This document shows positions 1-12,670 of a stretch of DNA of 64,000 bases, one piece after another. Source of the DNA: Symbiodinium kawagutii (Eukaryota > Sar > Dinophyceae > Suessiales > Symbiodiniaceae); contig VSDK01001190.1 of the NCBI GenBank assembly GCA_009767595.1, forward strand, positions 385,787 through 449,786, given 5' to 3'. A model generated the notes under the pieces. The model was not told the origin of the DNA. It ran no database searches and saw only the letters and a program-made list of their open reading frames with translations. A program made the position numbers and the translations under genes. How positions within the stretch are numbered: the stretch's first letter is position 1; each line of letters begins with the position of its first letter.

Positions 1-940
1 TCTTAGAACAATATGCTTTACATCGCTACCCAACGATTCATGCAAGCTCCAACATAGGGTTGAAACATGCATCAGGCCTTCCGGCTAAAGTGCAAAGTTA
101 TGACGGTCGGATATCCATCCTTGACATCTGGAAAACGCCATGGCAGAATGACATGGTTGTTGATATAGAATGACTGCAACATTTTTCTAACATGTTCTGG
201 ATGTTTGAATTGAAGTGATGTTATCATCCAAGAACACCACCATGCTTGGTTCATGTCTGTCGTGTGCTGGCGGTTATCATGTTCTAAGCCCATCTGACCA
301 CCGCTTGAATACAAAGGGAACTATGAAAGGAACCGCTTGGTTCAGGGAGGTCTGGTAATCAAACTGAGTAGCGTGTAACCGTTGTCACTGACCAGTTACT
401 GTACCAGTTACGAGAATTATGCCCCACATGAGCACTATTCCAACCCACCTACAGGCCGGTTTTTTACGCTTCAATGAACAACAATTGCCAGCCACTGCTT
501 GGCCTTCCCTTATCATACTTCGAAAACACACAAAAAATATGAATGTGAACCAATGAACAACCGCAAATGCCAACCACATCCAGAAAACCTTAGGAAACCA
601 TAGAAGACCTTAGGAACACCCATAAAAATGAACCAGGGGGGAACACACGCTACTACAAAACATATATAAATATCTATGCAACAATGAAATGATATCAAAG
701 GTGTGTCACCACGGTCCCATGGAACATAGGTAGCCCATGGTAAACATATATGCATCATTATACCGATATGAATACAATATTGGTTGTACCCACACAACAT
801 GCAAACCACCAACCAACATCGGGGGCGATGCTTCAATGGCCGCGGGTGGGGCCCTGGGCGCAGGCCCTTGGCACTACAGATCCAATGCTGCTTGGATGGC
901 TTGATTTCTTCACCCTTGGGATCATCTCCGGAGCTGCCTG
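1..940. other. AT-rich stretch, no gene seen
   Basis: I find no frame with convincing coding character in this stretch. Short open frames occur on both strands but have no recognisable domain and are interrupted by low-complexity sequence. It grades into CCATCA-type repeats at its right end. Confidence 0.5.
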
Positions 941-1085
941 AATCCTTCATCCAACCATCATTAGGCAGCCATCACTAACCATCATTAACCATCATTCACA
1001 TTCACTAGCCATCATTAGCCACACTTAACCATCATCAACCATCATTAGCCATCATCAACCATCAGGTCTCCAAGTAACCACCAAC
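941..1085. repeat. CCATCATTA low-complexity tract
   Basis: Irregular tandem repeats of CCATCATTA / CCATCATCA. The same vocabulary recurs across the first 28 kb, and its reverse complement (TGATGG, TAATGG) appears on the other side of the GC-rich islands. It is not a perfect microsatellite: units of 8-12 bases are mixed. Confidence 0.75.
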
Positions 1086-1094
1086 CATGCTTAG

Positions 1095-1260
1095 CCATGG
1101 CTTCTCCAGGGTCCCGCCACGGCCACCGTTCGCCCAGGTGCTTTGGACCAACGGTGGGAGATCCAGATGCAGATGGTCCATGACCTGCGAACCGGAGCTG
1201 GTCGCAGTCTGGGTGGGGTGGCAGTCGTTCAGGGGCCATCCATCCGAAGCCCAATGGAAC
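1095..1260. other. GC-rich island, possible exon relic
   Basis: A short GC-rich block bounded by AT-rich repeats. Both strands have open frames of 60-80 codons and I cannot choose between them. It is a weaker relative of the better conserved islands near 2.1, 7.7, 16.0 and 24.3 kb. No function can be assigned. Confidence 0.3.
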
Positions 1261-1267
1261 CAGCTAC

Positions 1268-1510
1268 GGTGGTGTCCCAAACTGGGGAACCCCCCCCAAA
1301 AAAATGGATGGTTTATTACTATAAATGGTTAATAAAGGATGATTAATAGTTATAAGGTGTCCCAAAATGGGGATTTCATTTATAGTAATAGACCAATACC
1401 AATCATTGATAGTAATAATAGACCAACAGTAACAAAAATGGATGGTCTGTTACTATCAAATGATTGGTATTGGACGATTTGGGGGCACCCCTATGGCTTG
1501 AGAAACCACC
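1268..1510. mobile_element. degraded MITE-like inverted-repeat element
   Basis: The left end begins GGTGGTGTCCCAAACTGGGG. The right end, read in reverse complement, begins GGTGGTTTCTCAAGCCATAG. Both then run into a block of C or G. Inside is a second inverted repeat (CCAATCATTGATAGTAATAA near 1398 against CCAATCATTTGATAGTAACA in reverse complement near 1470). The ends and the internal 'ATGGATGG-TTTAT-AC/GC-TATAAATGG' words match the shorter elements at 4909, 20306 and 21905, so this is probably a larger, older member of that family. No coding sequence is present, and no clear target-site duplication is visible. Confidence 0.5.
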
Positions 1511-2029
1511 ATTTTGGGAAGGGTGTTATAGCTGGGATAGTTCCCTGGATAGTTCCCTAGGATAGAACTATGAAAAATAAGCTTGTGGGCAAACATCCCA
1601 ACTAAGCTTCTGGTGATGGGTGGTGAGGAATGGCCATCGCAAACACAAATGTATGGCATTTATGGCTTGGAGTACCAGAGGTTCACTGACCGTTGCTTTA
1701 TATTGGGATATGTCTGGCACAAACCCTCCCGAGGCCACTATCCAGCATCAGCGTCCCCAGAGTTTTTGCCAGCCAAAGAGCTGTTAGTTATCTTGCACTG
1801 GTTGTTGACTGGCCACAACTGCGTGGTAGACCATATTTCTAAGTTGGTTGACCATCCATTTAACACCCAAGTTCTATCCAACACAGCCGGAAGTTGCCCT
1901 ATCGTCATAAACCAACTTAGCTAGCTTCGGGGCACCAGTTCTCTTTACAATAGCTGGAAATCACCGTAGCCGTGGCTGACAACTCAACCAACCTAAGGGA
2001 TGGTGGTACCCTTTGGTCAGCCACAAGAG
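1511..2029. other. non-coding, one MITE fragment
   Basis: No gene recognised. Around 1900-1945 the words ACCAACTTAGCTAGCTTCGG and GGGGCACCAGTT resemble the right end of the inverted-repeat element at 2658-2781, so a decayed fragment of that element is likely here. Confidence 0.35.
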
Positions 2030-2165
2030 TTGGATGCCACACCCCAGCGCACCGGCAACGAGAAGACGAAGCCCGCACGTAGCAAACCGAAGGTGGACAG
2101 CGATGAGTTCAGGCGAAGGCTTCCGCGTGACAACGAGGACCTGCTGTGGCAGCTGGGGTGCCGTG
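2030..2165 (+). other. GC-rich island with exon-like frame
   Basis: About 135 bp of GC-rich sequence between AT-rich repeats. The + strand frame reads ARSKPKVDSDEFRRRLPRDN followed by EDLL. A similar pattern (ARS, six to nine residues, PRR-x-EL, then R and acidic residues) can be read at 16.05 kb and at 24.37 kb. The nucleotide similarity (GAG-x-CAGGCG ... AACGA-GACCTG) is visible directly. This may be an exon of a dispersed gene family or the internal part of a repeat element. No domain recognised. Confidence 0.4.
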
Positions 2166-2657
2166 GAATAATCGGGGGGTGGTAGCTTCAATGAGTATGT
2201 GATGTGCCAAGATAGTGTAAGACAAATGTTTCCTAGTCTAGTAAAATGATCATTTTTTTGTGGGTGATTGGATATCCTACTTTGGCACATGCCCATATGT
2301 CATGGTCCAACTAGAAATGATGGGAATGGAAGATCCGAAACAATGAAGGCACAGTTTTACCAATCTGGTCATGTCCTTTATATTCTGGGTGGTTTGTTAG
2401 GAGCAAATGGGTCTCCTGTTATTGCTGATGACAGTTGGTATGTTGCGTTATCTTTGGTTTTATGGAGTAATTACAAGCATGTTGGAATTATGAACCATTC
2501 TTCTTAAAGACTAATTACATGCTGAAACAAGCGATAAAACACTACGATTTTTCGAGTCAATCTACCCAGCGAATGCCGCCTTCGTTTAAGGAAACACTTC
2601 CTATAACTGGTGCTCCTGAAAGGTTACATTCCAGGCAGCATTCGTACAGTAATGTCT

Positions 2658-2781
2658 TACAAGGTGGGCCCCCCTAGTTTTAAGTTGGTAAAAAAACCAT
2701 TGAACCATGGTTATATCTACCATAACTAGAAGTTACCCTAGTTATGAACCAACTTAGCTAACTAAGGGGGCCCACCTTGTA
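2658..2781. mobile_element. 124 bp MITE with ~30 bp inverted ends
   Basis: The left end TACAAGGTGGGCCCCCCTAG and the right end in reverse complement TACAAGGTGGGCCCCCTTAG are almost identical, and similarity continues through AAGTTGGT. The element begins and ends with TA, consistent with the TA target preference of Tc1/mariner-like transposons; that superfamily assignment is inference. The interior is AT-rich and non-coding, so any mobility would need a transposase supplied elsewhere. A decayed partial relative lies near 1900-1945. Confidence 0.8.
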
Positions 2782-4905
2782 GATGTTTACGGCGTACCCC
2801 AACATGATGTGACGGACGACTCAGGAAACTGCATCTCTCAGCTCCTGATCTTGCACTGCTTGCTGAATGGCTGTTGGTAGAGCAGAACCCAGCCATAAAC
2901 CAGTCAGGAGTTACTACAATAGAACCCATATATAATTCAGACATAAACCCTAAAGGTTCCACTTCCTTATGTCATACTCAGCCAAGAAACAAGATTTTGA
3001 TTATCCCGCGGTTCAAATGGAGTTGCATCTAAATTGCAGAATGTGGCCCTAATACTGGCTAATAGCAGAGATGCCGATAGGCCGTTATCCAAGCAGCCGT
3101 TGACCATTTAAATGCAAAACCTAAAACTATCTCAAACGGATGTGCGCCCAACTACACAACCATTGCTTCATATCCAACCATCACCCATTTTCAAACTGCG
3201 TGCGTCTGCCAGTTTCAGGATTTCTCTCAGCACTCCGAGGCTCCCAAGCCTAGTCATCCTAGGCGCAACCCCTGCTCTGCTTCAGGCGCTGTCCGCTGCC
3301 AAGTTTCGGTTCCAGGTGAGCAAAGTCCAAGACCGGCAAGGCGAGGTCACAGCGAACGAAACTTCTCGATGAAGGTGAGGAGTCCAAAGTCACCTCCAAG
3401 GGGCGAAGGAAAATTTCCATGGTTAATAATGGTTTGTGATGGTTAATAACTCATAACCATGATGGTTGATGATGGCTTAATGATGGTTTCTGATGGTTTC
3501 CCTCTGGTGATCTAACATGGCAATGGAAAAGCACCATTTCCAATAGGTAAGTAATCTACAAATGGCGGATTATCCATTGCTATGTTCGATCACCAGGCGT
3601 AATAACTCAGAACCATCATGGTTGATGATGACTTAATGATGGTTTATGGTGGTTACGAATGACTGCGAATTGTCAACCAGCAGAATCCTGGTTGTTAGTT
3701 CCTTATCACCAATAACCTATCATCAATTGATACCCTGTTTTTGCCATCATTCTAAATCACACATATCTAGATTGATATATATATATATACAATATATATG
3801 TATGTGTGTTTCCATATATATGAACATCATACACCATCAGCCATGAAACCTTATCAACTATTCCATCAAACACGAGCTAATCTCCTGATTCATCATCGAC
3901 CGCCGTTAATCCCACTTATCCGTTCTTATGAACTATGATCAACCATCATTAACTGTTACATCAAGTATATCTGGTTGGCATGTTCTTTATGTTTGTCCAT
4001 CATTACTGGTTGTTATCCCCACTATCACACAATCTAAAGACATCATGATCGACATTACCATCGTAAAGCCATTAAATAACCACCAACCACTGAAAAACAT
4101 TGTTGAACCGTTTTCAACAACAATGAACCATCATCAACCAACATCATTACCCACTACCAACCAAGATTAACCATCAATAAACACTGAAAGCCCGCCATCA
4201 GCAACCAACCACTACCGACCAGGATTAATTAACCATCATTAAGCACTGAAAACCCCGCCATCAGCAACCAACATCCTTGATCATTCTCAACAAAGATGTG
4301 CCCAACCATCTCGCTGTCGCCTCTCTCAACACCGACGTAGCATGTTCACAGCGCGCCGCGCCCGATGCCGACAAAGGTAGCCTGGCAGTGCCGGTGCCAT
4401 GGCGGCTACGGTTCCCAGTGGAGACTACCGTTCATCAAATAAGGACGGAATGAACTGATAAACAGCCGGCTATGGCAAATATGTGAAGCCAAATTTTTTG
4501 CTAAAGGATTGAGAAACCGGGGGCTTATGGCGGATTCAACTTCCAATCAAACTCAGCGCGTTTTCGGGATTTAACCAAAGAAAACATTTACATTGATGAA
4601 AATCCAGATCGCGCTTGCTTTCTTGGCATGCAGAATTATTGAAACTGATTATGGGCCCTTAGGGGCTTTGATGGCTGGCAAAGGGTTATAATGACCACTG
4701 CTGGTTGACAACTTACTCATGGCAATGTCCAGCTTCAATGGCTAGAACTGGTCGCGGCACCTGCAAATGTCCCGTTTGAAGCGCTGATGACACATCCGGG
4801 TCTCGGAGCATGACATCCGCCACTACAAAAATCCCCTGCAAGAGGCAAGCTCCCAACTCATCAACGCTTGGGGGGCTGATTGCATGGATGGGCAACACAA
4901 GCAGA
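2782..4905. other. repeat-rich intergenic DNA
   Basis: No convincing gene. A GC-richer block at about 3180-3420 has an 86-codon + frame and is followed immediately by TGATGG / GGTTAATAA tracts on its right. Positions 3600-4290 are CCATCATTA-type low complexity, and 4310-4440 is a second small GC-rich block (island-like). The remainder is anonymous. Confidence 0.4.
3774..3805. repeat. TA/TATG microsatellite
   Basis: Alternating TA with a TATATG tail, inside a longer AT-rich segment. Confidence 0.8.
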
Positions 4906-4908
4906 TCT

Positions 4909-4996
4909 GGGTGTTTCTCAAAATAGGGGTACCCCCAAATCATCCATTTATAGTCATTTGTAGTAATAAAGGGGTTCCCTATTTTGAGAAACCACT
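4909..4996. mobile_element. 88 bp MITE-like element
   Basis: The left end GGTGTTTCTCAAAATAGGGG and the right end in reverse complement GTGGTTTCTCAAAATAGGGA form ~24 bp terminal inverted repeats. Between them is a short AT-rich core containing AAATCATCCATTTATAG. Copies with the same ends lie at 20306-20400 and 21905-21994, and single ends or decayed forms at 1268-1510 and around 6057-6135. The size is too small for any coding capacity. Confidence 0.75.
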
Positions 4997-6160
4997 ATCT
5001 GGCTCAACAGTAGATTTATGTGCAGTTCAATGGCTGTCCAACCACATCTCCCCTGCAGTTCTGGTTGCTCAGGGACTCGGTACAGCAGGATTGTTTCGAT
5101 GGCATCAGCACTTCCAGGTGCGCCAAATCCAAGACGGATGGGCTCAGTCCTGGAGGAGTGACCAAAGCCAATGAGTTTCTACCACCAGTTGTATGCCATG
5201 GTCGGGGTATAGACTCCAGTGGTTAAATCAAGAGGAATTTCAGCAGTTTTTTAGCCATGAAGGTTACCCCGGGCTGTTGGGAGCCTGGTTTGCTTTGCTA
5301 TTCACAATGGGTAGAACTGAGTAGGAAATTGCTCGGTTCATAAACCCATGAACAATTCACCGGCCAGTGAACCAAACAGTTTTGCTTTGTCACATTGGTC
5401 ACCAGTTGGATGGTACGAACTGGCCCTATGTCGCTGCATATAACTCGTTGAATTTAACATGCAGCATATCCAGTGACAATATACCATTGCAGTGGATAAC
5501 CTGTGCAGTAATTTCGGATCACCTGCGAGCGGGCTGGCCCCCAGTAGCAACTGGTGAAAGCTCACTGGCCCTTGGTCATCATCAACCAACTTTTAAGGAC
5601 CTCATGGACCAGGTCATGAACCACCTTTTACCATTAGCCATCATCAATGAACGACCATCAGCCATCACCTGATTAGTTCACAAATGGTGGTTCATTCATC
5701 CTGACAAATGAACGTTGATTGATCACGGCTGATCATATACTGGCCATGCACAGCTACTCTTTCCCGTTTACTTCATCCTGGCGTAAGGCTCACAGTCCCT
5801 ATACTCCCTCCTTGAGAAACAACATGGTTCCAGCAAAACATTGCCTATCAAGATCGTTTCCTACTGGTAAAGCAACTTGTTTGGATTTATGGGTAAAATA
5901 AAAAATGTTGTGACCAAACCATGGGCGATTTCTGTATCTACATGATCATGTTGGGGGATGGTTGGGGGGTGCCGGAATGACTCCGATGTTCAACCAAGCC
6001 ATCATGTGATCCCAGATTTTGGGTTTATCCCGATTTGGTTGCTTCCCAAGAACTTTTAAAATGGATGGTTTATTGCTATAAATGGTCAATATTCGATGAT
6101 TTTCGGCGGTATCCCTATTTTGAGAAACACCCATATCCACTTTGTTGTTTAAGCATTGTT
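4997..6160. other. non-coding, with a partial MITE end
   Basis: Short frames on both strands (for example + strand 5367-5672) have no recognisable features. Near 6057-6135 there is one right-hand end of the small MITE family: ATGGATGG, TATAAATGGTCAAT, then CCCTATTTTGAGAAACACCC. Confidence 0.4.
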
Positions 6161-6164
6161 GGTG

Positions 6165-6305
6165 ATTATCCCATCTAAAACCATTACAATATATTACAAT
6201 CCCCTATAATCCCATCTAAAACCATTACAATCCCCCATAAAACCACTATAATCCCCTCTAAAACCATTCCAACCCCCCATAAAACCACTAGAATCCCATA
6301 TAAAA
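6165..6305. repeat. minisatellite, ~35 bp units
   Basis: Four to five imperfect copies of a unit built from CCATCTAAAACCATTACAAT followed by CCCC-TATAATC. It lies immediately left of the GC-rich island at 6335-6490. Confidence 0.7.
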
Positions 6306-6334
6306 CCTATTATACTTGTTAGGCTCTGGCCATT

Positions 6335-6490
6335 TTTTCAGCTTCACTCGCTGCAGCTTCCCAGTCATCACTCCTCCCACTACGGCCGCAGGTCCTGATC
6401 GACCAGAACTCCTTGTGCTCGGAGAGAAATCGAAGTGAAAAAGATCCAAGACCTTGGGACCGCTGGGGATGGTATCATCAGCCATCAGTG
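6335..6490 (-). other. GC-rich island, minus-strand frame
   Basis: The minus strand is open for 65 codons, from about 6485 to 6288. To the left lie the C-rich CCATCTAAAACC repeats; to the right lies a long TGATGG/GGTTAAT tract. It is therefore another island at a polarity switch. No domain recognised. Confidence 0.3.
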
Positions 6491-6499
6491 CACATCATG

Positions 6500-7060
6500 A
6501 TGCTGCTTGGTGGTTGAACCACCCTATAACCAGTGGTTAGTAGTTGTTAATAATGGTTAATGTGATGATTCTAATGGCTAATGATGATCATTGACTGGTC
6601 ATGATCATTAACTGGTTAATAGCTGTTAAAGATTAATGGTGGTTAATAGTTAATAGTGGGTAATGATGGTTGATAGTTGTTAATGGTTAATAGTTCATAG
6701 TTGTTAATAGATGCTGGTGTCTAACGGATTAATGGTGGTTAGTAGCTGTTGAATAGCACTAGAGGTTGATAGAGCCTGGATCAGGTAGTCAAGCTGATGT
6801 TCAGTGGTTGGTAGTCAATGGCAGGTCAATGGCTGTTACCACTAGAGGTTGGTCAATCGTGGATCCGGCAGTTAATGATGGTGCTGGTCATTTATAATGG
6901 TGAATGATGGTGAATTGATGGTTGATGGTGGTGGTTGGCTAATGAACATCATGATGCTGGCGGTTATTCAATATGGCGGTGAATGATTGTGAATTGATGG
7001 TGGCTTGGTAATGGTTAATTGAGTTGATGATGACTAATGTTTGTGCTGAATTAACCTCTC
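6500..7060. repeat. GGTTAATGATGG low-complexity tract
   Basis: Irregular repeats of GGTTAATAG, TGATGG and GGTTGATAG on the + strand, the complement of the CCATCA tracts found elsewhere. No gene. Confidence 0.75.
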
Positions 7061-7570
7061 AATTTCATAATAGCTAATCCCTAGTCTTCCAGGTACCATA
7101 CTAGTAGGGAACCAGCTGGTTCTACCAGATTATTCTTCACCGCTATGCACGTGGCCGCTAAACCAAGGGCTTCCGTACAGGGTTCACCACGACCAACCAC
7201 CATAAATCCATGCTAGTCAAATATTAACCAGCATTGATGGACGATTACTTACTAGCCACTCATCAGCATTCCGTCTCAACCAGCAAATAAACTATCACTT
7301 GAGGCAGTAAGAAAATCGAGTTGCAAAATGAAGCAACCAGTTTGAATCTTATCGTTTTTTCATTTTTTTAATCGTTTTACAGGCCAAGCCAAAACCAACC
7401 TTCCATGAAAAGTAAACTTAGTAGAACACTAGAAAATTGACAAACGTCTAAACAGCCAAGCTTTCGCAATGCTTTGCTTTCGATCTTTATTATCGTTTTT
7501 TCCGTACAAGGTCACTGACACAAGCGTGCAATCTGTGGGTCATCTTCTATCCTTTTATTGATCATCAACC

Positions 7571-8110
7571 TTGACTCACCCATGGTTCACCACCATCATC
7601 AACCACCAAATCAGCCATCCATCATCCATCACCAGCCCTGACTCCCCACCCCCATGGCCCGCCCTTCCCAGCCACGCCACGGGCAACGAGGCGTCACAGC
7701 TTGCGGCTCCCCGCGCCGTGGCGGTTGGAGCCCGGAGGAGGCGGCGAGGCGCCCGGTGCTGCGAGGTCCGAGACGAGCAGAGCGGAGCCCGGGCGCAGCA
7801 ACGAACGAAGAAACGCTGGGAAGTCCTGGGAGAGGAAGATGGTGGTGGTGGATGGATGGCATGGGACCTGATGGGATGTTGGGAGAAGATGGAAGATGGA
7901 GATGTGGAAGGGTGGGGTGAGGCAGGGGTGGGGTGGGAAGGTTGGATGGGTGGTGGGGTGGTTGGGTGTGGGTGGATTTGGATGGAGGGGTGGTTAGGTG
8001 GGAAGGTTGGGTCAATGGGCGGTGGATACCAACGGGTTGATGGATGGGAGGGTTGATGGTGATGCTGGGATTGGTTGATGGTCGTTGGGGTTGATGTTGG
8101 TTGATGTTCT
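7571..8110. other. GC-rich island centred in a CCATCA/TGATGG inverted context
   Basis: The left flank (7571-7640) is CACCATCATCAACCACC-type; the right flank (7840-8110) is its complement, GGATGGATGG / TTGATGG. The core at 7640-7830 is very GC-rich, with gcgaggtccgagacgagcag and gcggagcccgggcgcag. The same words occur at 16.05 kb and, more loosely, at 12.6 and 24.37 kb. Long open frames exist on both strands, but much of their length is low-complexity glycine/tryptophan or proline/serine from the flanks. I regard a complete gene as unlikely. Confidence 0.45.
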
Positions 8111-11100
8111 GGCTAGTGGTGATGCATGATGATCAACAGCAGTCTACTCACCAAGAATAAAACGGAGAGAACCAACCATAGGCATGTAACGCCACTGAGT
8201 TGTTGGCTTGGTTCGCCCGGTGGTCACCGTGTTGATGGTGTCATGGAGCACGGATTTTACGCGTTTCTCTGTAACGCAATTGTTCATGTCGCAACCTGTA
8301 CATTTTTTCTCTGACAAATGTGCACATCTATAGTGATTAACCAACTTGTGTGTGCAACTACAGTAGCAGGTGAATTTACAAACTCCAACAACTCCCATGA
8401 CCAGTGGGTCGCTGGCTTTATCCAAGTCACAACCTGCCCTTCCCCCGTTTCAAGTCCTGCCCTTCCCAGTTTCCAGCCGATCAATGATTGGTTCTACCCG
8501 TGGACTCATTGACGTTCCCATGGGTTGCTATCCCCACCGCTGACAATGACCAGCTAGTTCTATCATTGAAGCCAGCTTATCCAAAACCAGCTGGCTTGTA
8601 CTGGAAGCACTCAGCCTCAAATAGTGCTTGCAGTACTGGCTTAGCCATTCTCATAGCCTTTTTAAAAACCCAATGGAAACCCAGCAATCGTAGAACCACT
8701 CAGGGCACTCAGTTGATGGACAAGTTTCCGTGCGAACAAGGTCCAGCACGAGCGGACTCGGATCCAACTGAACTTTACCCAGCAGAAACCTTGGCGATGC
8801 ACCACTGACCGCTGCTTCATCACCGGTGGGTTGGATCAAGCCATACTTGGGCAAAGGCGTGAGATTTGTCGTAAATATATATATATATAAATATACAATT
8901 ATATACATATATGTTTGTAATTGTTTGTATATGCGCATATGATTGTAGGTTTTAGCTAGAAGTTGGTATAGAAATATAATGCATGGAGAGTACAAACGTG
9001 TGGAGAGGAACGATCTAATGGTTCGGCCAGATGTAACACCATGGGTCAAATGGAAAATGAGAAGACCAGCGCCATGGTTCTCCAAATCATCCCAAGTCGA
9101 TCATCCCTTTGAGTGCTGGAGAAGCATTAACTTTTCAGCTGGGGAGTGCATGTGGGGATAAAAAATAGTGCTGGGAATTTTAGCTGCACAAAAGAACTGC
9201 CTGGAGTTATGTAACAATTGAATCAGCCAGAGTGATGCAACTTTTTGGTGTGGGGTCATTTCTAGCTGTTTTCGTATGGTTGATTCACGGAAATACAAGA
9301 TATACTGGTTATGCGTTAAACCTGGATTGAACAAATAGAAATTTCGGTATCAATACCAATCATCAAAACCCACCTTTCCTGCTCATAGCTCACCCAAATG
9401 GCGACACAACAACCAGCCCCTTGGTCTGAGCTCATCCTGATGCTATTGGCTGCTGGTTGCTGAAGCCTGTTCCCTCAGCTGGATAGGTTTGCCTCATCAA
9501 ACAGCAGCTTCTGGGGTGAGTTCTTCCTCCCATCACTTACTGCTCATGATCAAGTGATTGGTTCTCTGGACTGATGTGGCTGTGGGTCAAAATCCTGTAC
9601 CCCTGGTTCTCCTATCATTAACCAGCTCGTTTTCCCTATAGTTGGCTGGGTAATAACCACCATTATTGGTTGGTTAATATTGACCCATAGCCTGATGTCA
9701 ATCAGGAACATCCATCAGCTCCTTGAAGTATCTACAACCAACCAGCCACCCGTTAGATGCACTCACTGCTCGACCCATCGCATCCTAGTGACATAGCTGG
9801 ATCCGGTCGAGCAGATTGCCGCGATGACAGCGGTGGGTCTGACGTTGTGAAGTCAAAAATGAGCAGCGAAGCCTCTGAACGAACCACACCTCAACTGCGG
9901 TCCAAGGGAGGTTGAAATCGTAACTCTGGAGCCAACTTTGAATCCATAGGAATTGGAATAGTTGCTGAAAATAGAAAACCATTAGTTGAATTAGTTGGAA
10001 AAAGCTTAAAATACAAAACCATGAGTTAGAAAACTATCTTAATCAACAGTAGCTTCGGGGCCAATTAATTGGAATAGTAGCTTTGGAATCTTCCGCTGTA
10101 GTTCCTCCAGCTTCTTTCTTTGGTAGGTGGAACATGGCGATGACTCAAAACCGACAGTTGTGAACACTAATGGGTAATGAGTTTCGGACAGCAGATGAAG
10201 CGAAAAAACTCACCAACCAAACAGTATGTCCACTGATGAAAGCCTTCCCAATGAAAAAAGAACTATTCCTTGATAGATGCTCCTGTCTCATCGAAAGGCA
10301 ACTAGCAACTATGTGCAGGAACAAACAAAATAACAAAAAGCTTCCTTGGGAAGGGCCAAACTAACTCTTACCAGAACATCATTAGATTCTTGCTGATCAT
10401 CATCCTCTACTATTACATCACTATGGAAAAATACAACAATCAACCAGCGATAAGCAAAATGAACCAGTTCTAGTCATATCAACAAGCAATGAGGAATATA
10501 AACCATTTTTACCCATGACTGCCTGCGACTATCAACCCACCTCCATCTTCAAACAACATCCCCTTCTGGGTGCTGGGTCAAGCCCCGCACATGGCCATTG
10601 GCACAGCCCAGTTGCTCTTGACAGGTGAAGAAGGTCCCAGCATTGCAGCGTCGCAAGCGAACAGAGATGAATCTGGAAACACAGGGCCTGAAACCTGAGG
10701 CACTCAAATGTTGGTTGGCTGCTGGGCTGGGGGCGGACGAGTTGATGGCATGGTTGGTGGGTTGGTTGGGTTGGTGGATTGATTGGTTGCTTATGGCTAG
10801 TAACCCACAATAGAAGGATCCAATCAACACATGGCAGTTGAATATACCAGCTGTAACTGGGTGGTTGATTTGTTGATTAAATTAAAGAATGCGAGATGAG
10901 TAAAGGATGTAAAGGAGTTATGACATGTTCTAAGGCATGGCTGGTCTTCAATCAACCATTGTCGCAAGTGGTTTCTCGGCAAGTTTGTGCTGGTTTTTCT
11001 TTTTTCTATTGTTGAAAACCACATGGAAATTGCCCATGGCCCATGACCATTGTTGCAACTGCCTGTACCGTACGCCTTTCGTTGCTGTGCCAGTAGCAAT

Positions 11101-12510
11101 GCTTTGCTCTGAAAACCCATGACCACAAAATGCACCATTAGCCAATACCAGCGAGCATTAGCATCACAAAACATTATTATTACTAACATTAAATAACTGT
11201 GAACCACCATGAACAATTCTTGACCGTGATTGATCAACATTCTAAACTATGCTATAGACTACCATGAACCAGTGTCAACCATCTTTAAGCATTGTAAATC
11301 ACGCGATTAACAGCATGATGCACCATGATGAAACACGACTCACCACCATTCTTCCACCCAGGCCTGGGTGAATTCAGCACCACTCAGGGGATAGACTTGC
11401 GGATTCGATGTTGCAGCTGGCAACTCGTCGATATCAATGGATGGTATTGGGAGATCCAACTGTTCTCTTTATCAACAGAGCCGGATCACTCTATAGATGA
11501 ATATTGCCAATCAATATTCACACAATTAGGGTAAGAACCACCTACAACAACCAACCAACAACAACTAACAAAGAATCAAGTAACGTGTTAGCAACCAAGT
11601 GAACACACAGCCAACCAATCATCTAAGTGAACAAACTACACCCAGTCACGGGTCAACATCAGAGCCAGGAACTAACGAAGATGTATCAGCTCAACAGAAG
11701 TTCCGCAGAGACGTTGTCAGGTCTGGATGGGCAAAGGATAATGCGGGCGAAGACAAGCCTCACGAGGGCAGGAAAACAAGCGCCACAGCTTGGGGTTGAA
11801 GCTCTTGCCTGTCTCTAGACAACTTTTCTGAAAAATATTATACATCAATCTATACATCTGTAAGATGGCTACAATCAATATTTAGCATTGTCTAATTAAG
11901 ATTGGTTGACTAGATGCAAATGTATCAGTACACTTCGATGTGCGTATAGTTTCAGGGGTTCATACCCCACAATTTCTTGGGGGACCTCCCTGTTGGTTGA
12001 AGACGCTCCCATCAACCGGGGGAATGGGCCACTGCAAACCAACTTGACCAATGATCGTCCATGGAGGCGCTATAGGTACAGGTCGGCTTCCCTTCTACTT
12101 GGATGTGCCGCTGGGGTTGGTTCCCTGGGATACAACCATGGTAAAATCTTGCTTGTCTTGGTGGCTGAACTAGATCCCTTGCTAAAAATATATCTTTAGT
12201 GGTTATATGCTAAATCAATCATATCCCAAAAACACATTCAAAACCTAAGAATTCGTGGGTATAAGCCATCCAGGTTAACAATGGTTAATATGATGCTTAT
12301 ACTGGCTAATGATGATCATTAAGTGGTTGGTGGTTGAGCCATCTCTATGAAAAATATGCGCAAGTCAACCAACCAGTTGTTAATCATTATTAAGGAAAAT
12401 AGCACTAAAAACCTAAGTTAGTGGGTATAAGCCATCCAAGTTACTCCTGGTTCCCCTATCATTACCCATGGTTTTCCCCATGATTTGGTTGGTCATTATT
12501 AACCAATGAG
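8111..12510. other. intergenic repeats with two weak GC islands
   Basis: No gene with recognisable features. A GC-richer block at 10555-10700 has a + frame containing ALQRRKRTEMNLETQGLKPE and is followed by GGTTGGTTGG repeats. A second block at 11640-11800 has a + frame with QQKFRRDVVRSGWAKDN. Both could be exon relics. The rest is CAACCA / ATGGTT-type low complexity and anonymous DNA. Confidence 0.35.
8873..8912. repeat. TA-rich microsatellite
   Basis: TATATA runs with occasional AA and CA interruptions. Confidence 0.8.
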
Positions 12511-12514
12511 TGGT

Positions 12515-12670
12515 TGAATCTACGTACCCCGCAGCGCACCTGGCCGTGCGAAGCCCTGCAGTGGAGCGGAGGCGTCTGTGGCAACGAGGTCCAGAGCCGA
12601 GAGCGGCGAGTCCAAACGGAGCCTTCCTTGGTGAGACCGCAGGGTGGGCGCCGAGGCAAGTGGCACACCC
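12515..12670. other. GC-rich island
   Basis: The core has gtggcaacgaggtccagagc and gagcggcgagtccaaacgga, a diverged version of the ...gcgaggtccg-gac...gcggagccca... core seen at 7.7 and 16.05 kb. Open frames exist on both strands, so the coding strand cannot be fixed. It is flanked by ATTACCC / ATTAACC on the left and GGTGATGG on the right. Confidence 0.4.

Noticed and set aside
7571-8056. 161-codon + frame and 128-codon minus frame over the 7.7 kb island
   Set aside because: Most of the length comes from the low-complexity CCATCA/GGATGG flanks (Gly/Trp or Pro/Ser runs). Only the ~190 bp core looks exon-like, so I did not call a gene.
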